Assembly: GCA_963930655.1 (NCBI GenBank)
Contig: OZ005608.1
Coordinates: 10,230,001-10,294,000, forward strand
Reading direction: 5' to 3'
Source of the DNA: Myrica gale
Taxonomy: Eukaryota; Streptophyta; Magnoliopsida; Fagales; Myricaceae
Length of the DNA stretch: 64,000 bases
In this document: in pieces, positions 35,457 to 46,888 of the stretch
Layout: each line of letters starts with the position of its first letter
How positions within the stretch are numbered: the first letter of the stretch is position 1
Notes under the pieces: model-generated
Database searches by the model: none
Told to the model about the DNA's origin: nothing
The model's input: the letters and a program-made list of their open reading frames with translations, nothing else
Translations under genes and position numbers: made by a program

Positions 35457-36990
35457 GTTAATAAAGTTGATTTCACGAAAACAGTCACACTATTTTATGG
35501 ATCAATTGTGATATAATAATAGATATGATCACAATTTGTAAAAACTCATAAATTCGGAACATAATATAAGGGTGTTAATGAAAAAGAGTTTTTCATAATG
35601 ATCTCATGGTCAAGATTTGAGTTGCTTAAGGATCTACGCACAAGCACAGTTGATTTGGAGTGAACCACCATATAAACTTAAAACTTCATTTGAGAGAGAT
35701 AGAATAACATAACTGAGAAAGAGTTTTTCTCTCTAGAATTCTCTCTCAAACGACTGTGAACGTGAATCTGAAGGAGACCACACGCTACTTGATTTCAACG
35801 ATCACATTCCGTTACAATTCTGAAGGGCTTTGATCTTTCACCAAGTTTAGTTCGAACATTTATAACTCATCTCCTTTACAGTCCTAGCAGTGAATATGTC
35901 ACCTACTCTATCATATGGCCATAAAATTATACGCCCTTTTGGTTATTTTTCTTCTCTATTTTCTATTTTGTTTTTAATTTTTCTTTCGTTAATGTCCTTC
36001 TTTAAGTTTTTTCCTCTTTTTATAAATCGTCTCATCTCAGAAAATTACTATGGGTTATTTCACTAGGATGGGGTGGAGTCGCTTCCCCGCAAAGAGCGAT
36101 CGGGACCGGGTTCCAGCCCCTTCAATGCCTTTATGAGGTGGCTCATGGATGTGAGCCTCCCTAGGATGAGATGGAGCTTAACCAGCCATGATATAGTCCG
36201 GCCCCTCCCAAGGTCATCCATAGTCACCTAACAAAAAGTGTAGGCGACATACGAGCACAAACCTTTTTTTTTGCATTTAAGTTTTTTGAAAATTAATTAT
36301 TTTTATTTTTTACAACTTGATTTGATTTTTTTAATGTCATGACTTTCTATTTGATTCTATTTTTTTATTTTTTAATGAATATAATGTCTCGTCAAGAGAC
36401 TGGTGGATTCCATATTGAACAATTATACAAATTCACTTACTATGCACAAGGCCCATCTTTATTTGGAATATTTGATCAACGAAAATCATTACCAAATGAT
36501 TTAGTCAAAGCACAAGCACGCAATAAGCAAACTTGCTTAACTCTCTCAGCTCTAAGGACAACATAAGCTAATTGTGCTGAATATCATTCTCTACATCAGT
36601 GATCATTTCCAGAAGGTATTCATATTTGATCTAGTTTAGTGCATGTACTATTACATTACACCCACTCGTCTGCTTAAGATCACCACCTCAATGACGGAGT
36701 TCATCATTCTATCTTATAGAGGCACAACGAGTGTAGACCTATTTGTATATTACCATGTATCTAGGTCTAGAACAAAGTAAGTCAACAAGGATCTGAAAAA
36801 GTCATACTCTCCACCTTCGATTCATTGATCATTGGCTTAAATTTTCTACAATGTTGCTCAACAATATGACATCCTATGTCATTGCAAGTACCCAAAATAA
36901 TATACAAATGATTAATCAACAATAATAATGATCTCATAATTGTGTAAAAGGATTGGTTTTGAGGGCATACATCTATACATGACATGTAAG
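34740..36990. repeat. Large inverted repeat with arms of about 500 bp
   Basis: The left arm (about 34765-35300) and the reverse complement of the right arm (about 36400-36975) share order and sequence: TGCCCTCAAAAC, ATTATGAGAT, GTCAATGAT near GAATC, GAGAGTATGA, ACACTCGTTGTG, ACTCCGT then CATTGAGGT or TTATTGAGGT, and TTAAGCAGACGA. The arms are well diverged. The centre (35300-36340) has an (AT)n tract at 35427-35453 and a GC-rich block at 36060-36240 unlike its surroundings. It could be two LTRs in opposite orientation or an old palindromic DNA element. No target duplication was resolved. Confidence 0.7.
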
Positions 36991-38155
36991 TAATTTGTCA
37001 TTGAGAAAAATGTGTCAAATTATTATTTGGCATAACTTGTCAAACATTAACTTTTGGATAGAGAATTTTCCAACGAAATTAATATTTAAAGAAAGCCTTA
37101 AAGTTGCATAGCTTGAAAACTTAAAGGCAATTTCTTTTTAGCAAAACCAAAGGACTAAAAGGTTTTTCTCCTCGTCACGAGTGTATTACATTATTTTGGA
37201 CCAATCTGGTCGAGTTCGGGCAAGTTTAATAAGCAGTTAAAATTGGGTCAGGTTGGTCCAACCATGTATGTGCCCGCGTGGATTCGACCCAACCTCGACA
37301 GATAGGCATGTACAGGTTTACGTCGAAATCGACCTTACCCAGCTGGTTTTGGGGCAGCCCCGTTCTGCTGTCAGCTCATTTTCCCCCAGAACCGAGTGGG
37401 TCAGTTCGGCCCATGGTTCTAGTGGCCCAAAGGGCCGAACCACACCGAACTGAGGGGTATATAAATAAATGCACCTTTATAAAAAATAGTAAGTGGGCCT
37501 CCCCCCTTATGCTGGTTTTTTCCCTTGACACCCCCTCCTTTAGTTCACCACTTCACGTCTTCACCCTAGCCACCCCCGTCAGCCTCTTTCTCTCCCTCAC
37601 GCCCCCTCTCTTTCTCTCTCATGCGGCCATAGGGTAAATTGTGATTTGTGAAGAGTCAATATGTCCTTGCTGAAAAATATTGTGCATTAGTTTAATGATG
37701 TTTCTGTTTCTTTTTCTTAAACAATTTTTGGATCTTTGTTGTTTCTTTGGGCTTAAAAAAATTGTAAAATAACCGACCGAACCGGGCTGAGCCCCGAACC
37801 TAGTCGACCCGACCGAACCAGTCGGTCCGGCCCACGGTTTGGACTCAAAACCGAATCGACAGCCCTACCGACAGATGTACAACCCTAATTTTTGGTATGT
37901 TTCTAAAGATCTACTAGTAGCACTAAAATAATATGCAATAAGGAAACATTTTTCATTTCTCGTCATTTTATGATATTCTATATCAGCACAAATAAAATAC
38001 AGATATTATGTTTGATATTCTTTGAACAATTTTACCCGATTTGAATGGAGAGTTCGAAAGAGAGTTTTATTTAAAAATTAAAAGACTCATGCCTATTTAA
38101 TGGAAGAATTTGATACTTAAAATAATAAAAAGTGATTTTAGATAAGAGGTTTTAA
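36991..38155. other. Region without a recognisable gene
   Basis: Contains segments rich in CCGAACC/GGTTCGG motifs (37200-37460 and 37770-37865) ending ATCGACAGCCCTA, which resembles the right end of a hAT element (TAGGGCTGTC inverted). A matching left end was not identified. Confidence 0.35.
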
Positions 38156-38159
38156 TTTA

Positions 38160-38632
38160 AGGGTGGGTAAATATTCGTGTCAAAACTAGAAACCAGAATG
38201 TTTTTTTGGCATTTTTCGAAACCGGATGTTTTTTTTTTAAATAGGGCTTAAATTTTTTGTTTTGTTTTGTTTTTGTCTTTTGTAGAGGTGGAGAACTTGA
38301 GAATATCCTAAACATATGGAAGCCAAGGTATGCCATGTATTATGAATGATGGAGAAATGATTTTGTTTTTCAATATCAATAATTTTAGAATGTTGTAATT
38401 TTAAATTTTGGATGAATGTATAATTTACATTTTATTTATTTTCTAATGTATAATGTATAACAACAAATTTTGGCCAAAATTCCGGCCCAAAATGCTTAAA
38501 AATCATTTTTGGGCTTATTTGGGCTTATGCAAAATCTGACTAAAAAAGCCCACAAAAATTCCAGAGTAGAGCCATAAGCAAATATTTGACTAACCAGAAT
38601 CGGAACCGTTCCATTCGTTCTAGTATCAACCC
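38160..38632. mobile_element. Possible small hAT-type element
   Basis: The left end TAAGGGTGGGTA and right end ATCAACCCTTA form short inverted ends, with near-matching octamers outside (GTTTTAAT and GGTTTAAT, 7 of 8). Internal motifs AAACCGGATG and GGAACCGTTCC resemble hAT subterminal repeats. No coding capacity. Tentative because both the ends and the duplication are imperfect. Confidence 0.4.
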
Positions 38633-39394
38633 TTAGGTTTAATTTTGTAGTTTATTTTGTAAAAAAATCGTTTTTCGAAAACGTTTGGATAAAATTTCTT
38701 AGAACCCCAACCCCCCCCCCTTCCTTTACTTTTTTTTGTCTTGAGTAAAAGTGAGTGAGATGGACATTTTTTTTAAAAAAAGTCGAGGCCTTGTTCTTTG
38801 TTGTTGTGTTACCAGGACTTTTAACCAAGCTCTTAGGATCTGAATATTAAGCTCTAAAATTAATTTCGAGCTTCGTTTCTTGCTTGAATGGGAACGATAT
38901 TGAGTTCAGCACTGGAATGATCTGCCATCAGGAAGCGTGTTATTTTCTTCCTTGTAGGCGTAGCCACTTTCCTCCACCTTTCGCACCAACCATGCACTAC
39001 TTTTGGAAAGTGTTGTAGGGCACATAGCTACCCTCCAGTTCCAAATTAGCCATGGATGATGGTTCGTTGTGATTTTCCCCAAAGAAAGAGTAGCTCGTCT
39101 ATAGAGCTGAAAGGCATCTAGCTAGCTAAGTTCTGAGAATTCTATACTGAAACTATAAACCAACACCAAGGGCTAGTGACTTTGCTGCTACTAACTCAGA
39201 GTCTTGTTCTATTTGGAAGTCTAACATATTATTTTAGTTTTTAATTAATACAGAAGATGCACATTTGTTTTACTGTCTATGACCAACATTTCAGCTAAAA
39301 TAATTAACTTACAAATTGCTTCTCCAATATATATAATTGAATTTGAGTTCCAGCAACTGTTTACCCCCACAGATAACCACTCTATGATCAACAC

Positions 39395-39580
39395 TAAGGG
39401 GGTGTTTGTTTGTGGAAATTTCGGGGAATATTCCCGAAATTTTGGGAATCTTTACTTTATTGAGATTTATTGGGGTTTGTGAAAAGTAGTGTGTGTGTGT
39501 AAAAGTTAAAAATTTTGGAGTGTGTTTGTTTTGTTGGAAATTTCGAACCCCGATTTATTGGGGAAACAAACGCCCCCTAA
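39395..39580. mobile_element. PIF/Harbinger (Tourist-like) MITE
   Basis: The body is 39398-39577 (180 bp). Inverted ends are GGGGGTGTTTGTTT and its partner GGGGGCGTTTGTTT, one mismatch. The flanking trinucleotide TAA occurs on both sides (39395-39397, 39578-39580), the TTA/TAA duplication of PIF/Harbinger elements. Internal palindromes around GGAATATTCCCGAAATTT. Non-coding. Confidence 0.9.
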
Positions 39581-39975
39581 GTCGTCAACTTTGAAATCCT
39601 TCATTAACGGCCTCCTTCCATGATGGCATGATTGTGGGATTGCGCATCTTTACACATTACTGTGAATTCTGCTCCACACCATCACAAATACCTCAACGTT
39701 GGAGCAGCTGCAAAGAAAAGAGAAGGAACATCCTGTAAACTGATATTTTATCAAAATAAAATCCAAATCACAAATGTCGAATGGACATCATCGGATACGA
39801 ATACCACAGTGTCTCATAAACAAGGGGGATGGGGGTTTGGATTATTGGAACCAAAACAGAAGACAAACCATAAATTTCTAATAAGAAAGCAAGTAATATG
39901 GTGCAAATGGCTTTGCTAAAATATGCATGAACATACCTCAAAAAAGTAACTGTGTCAACAGCTGTTAAAATTTTT

Positions 39976-41243
39976 CTACTTGCTGGAAGCTGACAATGTG
40001 GTTAGAGGTACCGATTGACCCTGTTCAGAATCATCGGAGCTGCTCTGAAAAACTTCTTTTTTCAACTTTTGATTATTATATGCTGCTACCCCCATAATGG
40101 CCGCACATATTAAAGCATTCACTCTATTATGTATCAAAAAAATTCAACCTATTGTTTGCTAAGAATTTCTTGAACAAAGGTCCATGCTCATCAAACTCCC
40201 TGGTGAACTCAAACCCTTAGAATATATGCTATTAAACAAAACATTTCCTAATTATACAGGGATAAACAAACAAGAGGGTCCAAAGAACGGGACTTGAAGG
40301 GAACCCAAAAGAACACAAAATCTCACATTAAGGGTACAATTTAATGATACGAGCCTAACTGGTGACCCTCACTATTGGGGAAAGAAACCACCATGAAATG
40401 ACCAAGGCAAGGAAGAGAGGAGGAGCGGGTGGGACACTAACTTTTAAGTGCCAAATGCACTTGGCCATATCAAGTCTCCCTGGAGTTGGCCTACTGCTCA
40501 AGCGCATTGGCATAAAGATCAGCAGGTTTAACAAATCTAAGACATGTCCCTGAAACTAATAATGAGCCTATCTGAAAATAGTTGGGATCCAGCATACAAT
40601 ACAAAACGGTAAATATGATAAGATACTGACCAATGCAATAACCAAACAGATTTATTACTGTCAGCTTTGTATCTGCAAACAGAAGGGCAGACAGCAAAAC
40701 AACCACCCAGTCCTTAACAACTCCAGCAACGCGAATGGTTAAAGCACTTGTATGTGTAATTACAAGGAAAACGGATAAGTTGAGGGCAAAAGTGCAGAGA
40801 CAGTTGAGTGCTAGCACAAGCGGTGGAAAGTTCCAAGACTCGTGTGCTTCCATCTTTGGTCTCTCCAGAAAGATCCAGGGAATGAATAAACAGAGAGCAC
40901 TGCACAGAATTGGACACTATGATCACACTGGCACTATCTTCTCTGTCACAAATCTAGAGTACAAGAACGAGAGTCAGTATACCTGCAGGGACTAACATAG
41001 TACATAACGGATATAGGGTTCAGTTTGAGACCCTTCTGCTTAACCAGGATTCCATGAAAATAAGTCTTAAAGCTTCTCCAACAACACCACCCATTTGATA
41101 AACAACTCCAACCCAATTGATATCCATTTCTCCATAAGAAGCCACAAGAACGCCAACACTTATCACTGACATAATTAATAGCATTCTGCAGCTCATTATC
41201 TCAAGTCCTGCTCCTACTCCAAGAACGAAAACAGCTACAGGCA
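39976..41243 (-). pseudogene. Decayed sugar-phosphate/phosphate translocator-type gene (At3g14410-like)
   Basis: Drug/metabolite-transporter fold (TPT family) that would sit in an internal membrane. Three exons are visible: 40983-41243 (PVAVFVLGVGAGLE, LLIMSVISVGVLVASYGE, MGGVVGEALRLIFME), 40631-40899 (CTFALNLSVFLVITHTSALT, VVKDWVVVLLSALLFADTKL) and 39976-40100 (GVAAYNNQKLKK, then SSDDSEQGQSVPL and stop). The first 110 or so residues (transmembrane helices 1-3) are absent upstream. A one-base loss near 41048-41053 shifts the frame after RLIFME. The acceptor before the last exon reads GG instead of AG (40102-40101). Exon-intron layout is otherwise kept, so this is a decayed original gene rather than a retrocopy. 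41770-42000 may be its old 5' region. Confidence 0.88.
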
Positions 41244-42427
41244 CTGCAAAAGTCCTTTAAGAATTTAGGGTGACATACAATTTATAATGATGATAAATAA
41301 TGATACGCATAACATTTGTGATACAAAAGGTGTTAGTTTTACTTGCTCCTGAAGGTTACAGATTATGCAAAAATGGCGACAATCTACCGAAGACACTTGG
41401 GGTGTGGAATTATGACTTTGAACAGAGCAATGGCATGCATCCAATTGAACCAAAAGAAAAAGTTATTACAAGAAGGAAATTATGGCAGCACTTAATTTCG
41501 TATTTAAAGCATCAAACGTACGGATCTTGTTATTATTTATTGCAATAAAATATGTGGGTTTATTTATTCACCTATCGACATTCGCATTTTTTAGTATCTG
41601 CATTATATTGAGGCAGAGAGTAGGTAAGCTATTGCCGTTTATTTTCAACGCTTGTTTTCATAAATCAACAATGCTTTCACACTCTTTCAACTCTATTCGC
41701 CAAGCCCTACAATCATAACAACCTATTCGCAAACAAATTCAGGAGAATAGGAAAGGATTAGAGGAAGTACCTTGCGAATATGAGAAGAAAATGACAATGC
41801 CTAACAGCCCCAAATTTCGCGTGGACTTCCGACAGTCTGGGTGGTGGTTTTCTTTGCTTCGGATAGCTTTGAAGGGCTGGTGATTACGCTGCACGAATGG
41901 GGTTTCTAACGAACCAATGAGTTTGTGGGGGCAGTTTTGTCTTTTAATACGAGGGAGCTCACATGAAAAACACGTGTGACGGAAAACGTAGTAGGACATC
42001 ATTAAAAATTAGTCGAAAATAAAAATATAACGTTACGCAAATTTAAAGGAGTGAGTTGACACGAGTTAAAGATTTTAGAAATATTAGGATAAGTAGAAAT
42101 GTTTGAGAGGGGTTTTATAATTAACCTTTTGTTTTTCCCTCTTACGCCTCTAGTGAAATGATACCCTTTTACTCCTTTTAAAGTTTTCTCGTGTAACTCA
42201 ACCCGAACTCGAACCTAATGGATAAAGTAGAAATCGGAGTCAGGATAGGGTTTGAGGAATGAAAAATCAACCCCAAACCCGACTTTGTCCACTCCTATGA
42301 TAGCCTTGCTGTCCTTCTAGTCACTTATTTGGTATCTTGTTTTTATTTTTTCTCAATAGCTCCCTTTGAGTGGAGCACGAGAACTAGGCCTCACATACCC
42401 ATGTGTTGTAAATTTAGAACTCACATG
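41244..42427. other. Upstream flank of the decayed translocator gene
   Basis: No exon encoding the missing N-terminus was found. On the minus strand 42000-41770 looks like a 5' untranslated region ending at a donor-like AAGGTACTT. The remainder is AT-rich and unassigned. Confidence 0.4.
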
Positions 42428-42440
42428 GTAGCAATGTTAC
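42428..42440. repeat. LINE target-site duplication, 3' side
   Basis: GTAGCAATGTTAC, identical to 43783-43795. Confidence 0.93.
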
Positions 42441-43782
42441 CTTTTTTTTTTCTAAGCAAAATAAAACCCCAAAAAAAAAACAACGTTAAGGGGGTTTATA
42501 AACCCAGTCACAGTTCAAAATAACAGGCGGAATATCATCAATATCTATAAGACCCACACGATGAATCTTTGCCGCCCATTTCGCAATCTTGTGAGCAAGA
42601 CGATTTTGCTTCCTAGGAGTCCAAGACATCGTCCAAGTGGGATGAAGAGACAGAAGATCATGACAAGCCCGACTATCAGCAACTAAATATCCCTCCAGAT
42701 CTTTGTCATTACGTGTGATTGCATGGTATGCAGTCAATGAATCGCCCTCCAATACAACTAAGGGCCAAGAACCTTCATCCGCCATGATGCAAGCCAGAAG
42801 GGCAGCCTTGATTTCCCCCCATAATGGTTGTGAGACAGAAACAGTAGCAGTCCTCACTTGTAGAACCTCTCCTTCATGATTTCTATAAACCGCTGCAATA
42901 GTCGAAAAACCAGTTCTATAGGCCACATCGATGTTAATTTTGACACCTGGAGATACAGGGGGAGACCATGTCACATGAAGTTCCTCTTCTTTAACCCTCC
43001 AGGCATTAGAGTGTTCCCGAAATCTACGCTGAATGACTGATAAAATATCAAAGGGATCGGGAATGAGGCCTTGATGAATAGAAAGATTACGAAACAACCA
43101 CAGAGTGTCCATAGCAATAGCAGCCCACATCAAAAAAGGTTGTTCCATGTTTTTATCAAAACCAGTTCTTTATGTGAATAGCAAACCATACGAATCCATT
43201 GTGCAATAGAAATAGAGCAAAGAGCATTGCTATGGAGTGGCCAGGGGCATTGTCTCCAAAGGATCTGAGCTAAGGGACAGTGAAGAAACAAATGTTCAGC
43301 CGTTTCAATCCCATGAAAGCAAAGCTGACAGGTAGCAAACTCCTCATCAAAGGAATTTATAAATGTCGCCATTTTCCCTCTTAAGGGGAGAGCATTCTGA
43401 GCTAATTCCCACAATAGAAATTTTAAGCGATGCTGGATTTTTCCAGTCCAAAGTTTATGCCAACATTTAGCCTCCCAACCAAGTCTACAGTGGAAACGAC
43501 TAGCCTGATCAAGGGTATATGCAGACTTCACTGAAAAAGTACCAGAAGGTTCCATAGTCCAGCAAAGAGAATCCTCCTCACTTGTGCTGGAAAGTGGTAT
43601 GTTTAAAATGTTCCGAGCACATTCAGGGGTAAATAAACAATGGATAAGTTCATGTTTCCAGCACAAAGGATCCCAATCAATAAGTTGATGCACTTTAGAA
43701 TAATAATCAGCAAACTGACAAGATGGATTCAAAATAGCTAGATGCATAGGCATATTGGGCACCCATGGATCAGTCCAGATAA
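42441..43782 (-). mobile_element. 5'-truncated LINE (zf-RVT and RNase H domains)
   Basis: A 1.34-kb non-LTR element on the minus strand, with a poly-A tail (T run 42442-42450 on plus) and a 13-bp duplication. Two open frames remain. 43130-43789 has zf-RVT (CWTMEPSGTFSVKSAYTL, WKLWTGKIQ-like HKLWTGKIQHRLKFLLWELA, CQLCFHGIETAEHLFLHC). 42486-43148 has RNase H of the RVT_3 type (INIDVAY, LVVLEGDSLTAYHAI, NRLAHKIAKWA). The two frames meet near 43140 through one shift. It was cut off before reverse transcriptase on insertion. It lies just upstream of the decayed translocator gene. Confidence 0.95.
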
Positions 43783-43795
43783 GTAGCAATGTTAC
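43783..43795. repeat. LINE target-site duplication, 5' side
   Basis: GTAGCAATGTTAC, an exact copy of 42428-42440. Confidence 0.93.
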
Positions 43796-43979
43796 TTGAA
43801 CGGACTCCCAAGTGGATATCTTGTTTCTACAGTGACATTTCTGTTAATAATTAGGGTAGATATATTTATATAAGAAAAAACTATATATTAACTTGATAAA
43901 AAAAGTATGAGACCTATTAAAATTTAAGGGATAAATTGTCTTATTTGATCTATATGACATTCATATGTAACAGTATATC

Positions 43980-44027
<48 letters not shown>

Positions 44028-44608
44028 GTGAATGTGTTTAAATTGATAATTTGAAATATTGACGTATGGTTTAATTGTCTAAAATAATATTACTCAATAT
44101 AAAAAAGACTCTTATCTGTTACAACACTAGTCAAACTCAAAAAAAATTTAAAAACAAACACGCCGGTCAAACTTCAACACGCTGGTCAAACTTGTATGAT
44201 ATTCTAAGGAGTTCTTACAATACAGATTTTTTTTTTTGTAAGCAAGCAAACATAGAACTAAAAAACAACACAACGGAAGCACAAACAGAAACGAAAATGA
44301 AAGAAAAACAGAAGATAAGATCTTGGCAATGATCAGCGACGAGAGACGAGAGCCAAGACAGGGCAGCCCTGAAGCTTATGTCGCATAATACAGAATATGG
44401 AATTCCTATTTCAAACTTATGTCGCGTGGCAAATCTTTTTCTTTTAAAAATCAACCTTAGAAATGAGTCATAATTTGAGCACGAGCGAAGTGAAAAGTTC
44501 CCCTTTTTTTTTTGTTTAATATTCGAAACTTACGTAATCGACAAACAACTATTGTTTCCCACGACTAATCAAAAAGTCAGACTAGTTGCACCAACCCGAG
44601 GGGGCTCG
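43796..44608. other. AT-rich intergenic DNA with a TA microsatellite
   Basis: A long perfect (AT)n run lies at 43985-44022. Nothing else is recognisable; ORFs at 44075-44332 and 44215-44454 are overlapping and featureless. Confidence 0.5.
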
Positions 44609-44654
44609 GTGGTGTTTGGCTCTCAAAATTTTGGCCATGACCTAATAAAATAAT

Positions 44655-46572
44655 AGAAAATTGACAATTTAGTCACTAGGTTTTGATCTTTATGACAAAA
44701 TAGTCACAATGATATTTTTATTTTATGGTCACTGAGTCCTTACCCTTGTGAAAATTTAGTACTTTCGTCATTCCTCAATTTGTCCTTCTAATGGAATGCA
44801 CGAACACGTCAACATCTTCGCCAGCTCACCATCATTAATGCACGTCATCAACCCAGTCAAGCTATACAATTTAAAACGACGAACTTTCTTAGAGCCCATT
44901 ACTCTTACGCAATTTGACAAATAGGTCATGGGCAAAAATATTTTCTTGCAGTGTCGATGCTAGTTGAAAAGTTCTCACGTCCTTAATACAACCAGTGCAC
45001 AATTAAGTAATCTCCAACAAGTTAGTGTTGAGGAGTTCCCTGTGAGAGCAGAGTTGCAGCATGGTTGATTCTACGAGGAAATAGTTGGAACGCTTTTTGA
45101 ATTTAAGTACAGACTTTACAAGGTTGGAGTGACGTTTTTTTTGTAAGTAAAGGAAACTATGTTTTTAAGGAATGTAAATCTGTAAATCTCTTTACAAATA
45201 ACTTCGTGGCTGAATGCCAAATTGCAAAACAAAAAATGGCCAACGGAGACCATCGAACTTGTAAAGACTATATCTTCATTGAGGAAAATGTCAAATTACA
45301 AAACAAAAAAAGGAACGCTGTGTAACGGAGACCATTGAACTTCGTGGATGAAGTTAAAACATATACTGGAAAATGATGTGGCAGCTTGGGGTTGTCGACG
45401 AATTATGTGGTATTCCTGACGATGTCGCATCGTCTGTAACAGGGACCATCCCAACCCACTCGCGATCCTCATCACCGACGGTTGCACAAGCTTCTCCCAA
45501 TGAACTTTATGTCATCATTGCCTTCTATCCCGGTCGAGGATGAGTTGTTGCAACGCAACAACCTCGACCAAGCTTATACGACCCTTTGTCATGGCCGAAG
45601 AACATTTACGACTACTTATGTTATTTTTTTCTACAGAACTTGTAGTCATCATTTATCGATTTTCTTATAGTGATGGTATTGGGGTTAGTCCCACATCGAT
45701 TGTGGAAGGGATTAGTGGTAAGTTTATAAGTGTGAGGGAAAATCTCTCATCTTGAGCTAGTTTTGGAGTTGAGAAGGTCCAAGACTACCCCTTACTGGTA
45801 TCAGAGCCCAGATTTACCAATAAGTCTCAGACCCAACAATCCATGGGAGAGACATATTGTCTCTTCTCGACCCAAGACCCGATGTGTGAGAGAGAGATTG
45901 TTGGAGTTAGTCAGTGTTGGGTGGTCTTAGGCCTTCTCAACCCTAAAAACTAGCTCAAGAGGTGAGACTTTCCCTTACATTTATAAACTGACCACCAACC
46001 CCTTCCCCAATCGATGTGGAACTAACTCCAACAATCTCTCCCTCAAACATTGGGCCCTGGGTTGGGAGGAGACAACCCGTTACTCTATGGACTATTAGGT
46101 CCTAGACTTGTTGGTAAACCTAAGCTCCGATACCAGTGTTGGGTGGTCTTTAGCCTTCTCAACCCCAAAAGCTAGCTCAATAGGTGAGGCTTTCCCTTAC
46201 ACTTATAAACTGACCACCAGCCCCTTCCACAACCAATGTGAGACTAACCCCAATAGATGGAAGTAGTGATACATCTGTAGACTTGAGAATAATTCGTAAG
46301 AAAATCGTTGAAAGGTTCAGTGACTTGCCTTCGACAGCAAGGACTCTTAGAGAGCTTGATTGGGCTACTGACATGAATTAATGAAAGTGAGTTGGCAAAG
46401 ATGCTGATTTGTTCGTGCATTCCATTATAAGGGCAAACGAAAGAATGACAGAAGGACCAGATCGTCACAAGGATAAAGACTCAGTGACCAAAAAAAAAAC
46501 TAATCCTAGTGATTATTTTGTCATAAGGTTGTCATAAGGGTCAAAACCTAGTGACTAATATGCCAATTTCCC
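44655..46572. mobile_element. Mutator-like element with long terminal inverted repeats
   Basis: Arms of about 210-230 bp (44655-44880 and about 46345-46572) are inverted copies sharing TTAGTCACTAGGTTTTGA, GGTCACTGAGTC and AATGGAATGCACGAACA. Flanking nonamers are TAAAATAAT and TAAAATAGT, 8 of 9 identical (44646-44654, 46573-46581), fitting a 9-bp Mutator duplication. No transposase. The interior carries an inverted TRIM pair and unassigned sequence (44890-45670). Confidence 0.85.
45677..46255. mobile_element. Inverted pair of TRIM retroelements inside the Mutator-like element
   Basis: Three 119-bp LTRs are present: 45677-45795 (plus orientation), 45915-46033 and 46137-46255 (both minus). A plus primer site TGGTATCAGAGC follows the first LTR (45796-45807), and its purine tract leads into only the first 15 bases of a 3' LTR (45899-45913). 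The minus copy is complete, with primer site TGGTATCGGAGC (46135-46124) and purine tract GAGGGAGAGAT. GATGG stands directly outside both outer LTRs (45672-45676, 46256-46260), as if the whole inverted unit inserted once. Small size and no coding place it with TRIMs. Confidence 0.82.
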
Positions 46573-46879
46573 TAAAATAGTTATAAAATAATCTCATTCT
46601 CCATCAAATAATCTATTTTTATTAAAATAAACAAAAAAAATCACTCAAATTATCTCTCTTTTCATTTTTTCACTAATTATTGTACACTAAAATTTATAAA
46701 CCCCAAAATTTTGGAAGCTAAACCCCACTACTCTATAGGGAGAGGAAGAGGCTCACCTTGCAGTTGGAAGGTATTCCTTGTTCGGATGGGTTCAACATAT
46801 TATATATAACTCACATCGGCTTTTATTGTGGAATGATTAATATATTAATACTAAGAAAAAAAAATTAATATATTGGTAA

Positions 46880-46888
46880 TTTTGTTGA
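46880..46888. repeat. Pack-MULE target-site duplication, left
   Basis: TTTTGTTGA, identical to 48284-48292 (9 bp). Confidence 0.95.

Larger units (their letters stand above)
44609..46728. mobile_element. MITE interrupted by a Mutator-like element
   Basis: The outer ends 44609-44635 and 46700-46728 are inverted copies (GTGGTGTTTGGCTCTCAAAA and GTGGGGTTTAGCTTCCAAAA, both continuing TTTTGG). Removing 44655-46572 and one 9-bp duplication leaves about 190 bp, a normal MITE size. Similar CCAAAATTTTGG ends occur at 51504-51711. Its own target duplication is not clear. Confidence 0.7.

Noticed and set aside
36050-36250. SINE or tRNA-derived repeat
   Set aside because: GC-rich and distinct, but no convincing A and B box spacing and no poly-A tail or duplication.
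41739-42002. 88-residue minus-strand ORF as the missing N-terminus of the translocator
   Set aside because: Shows none of the expected transmembrane or KWVLS-type residues; looks like untranslated leader instead.
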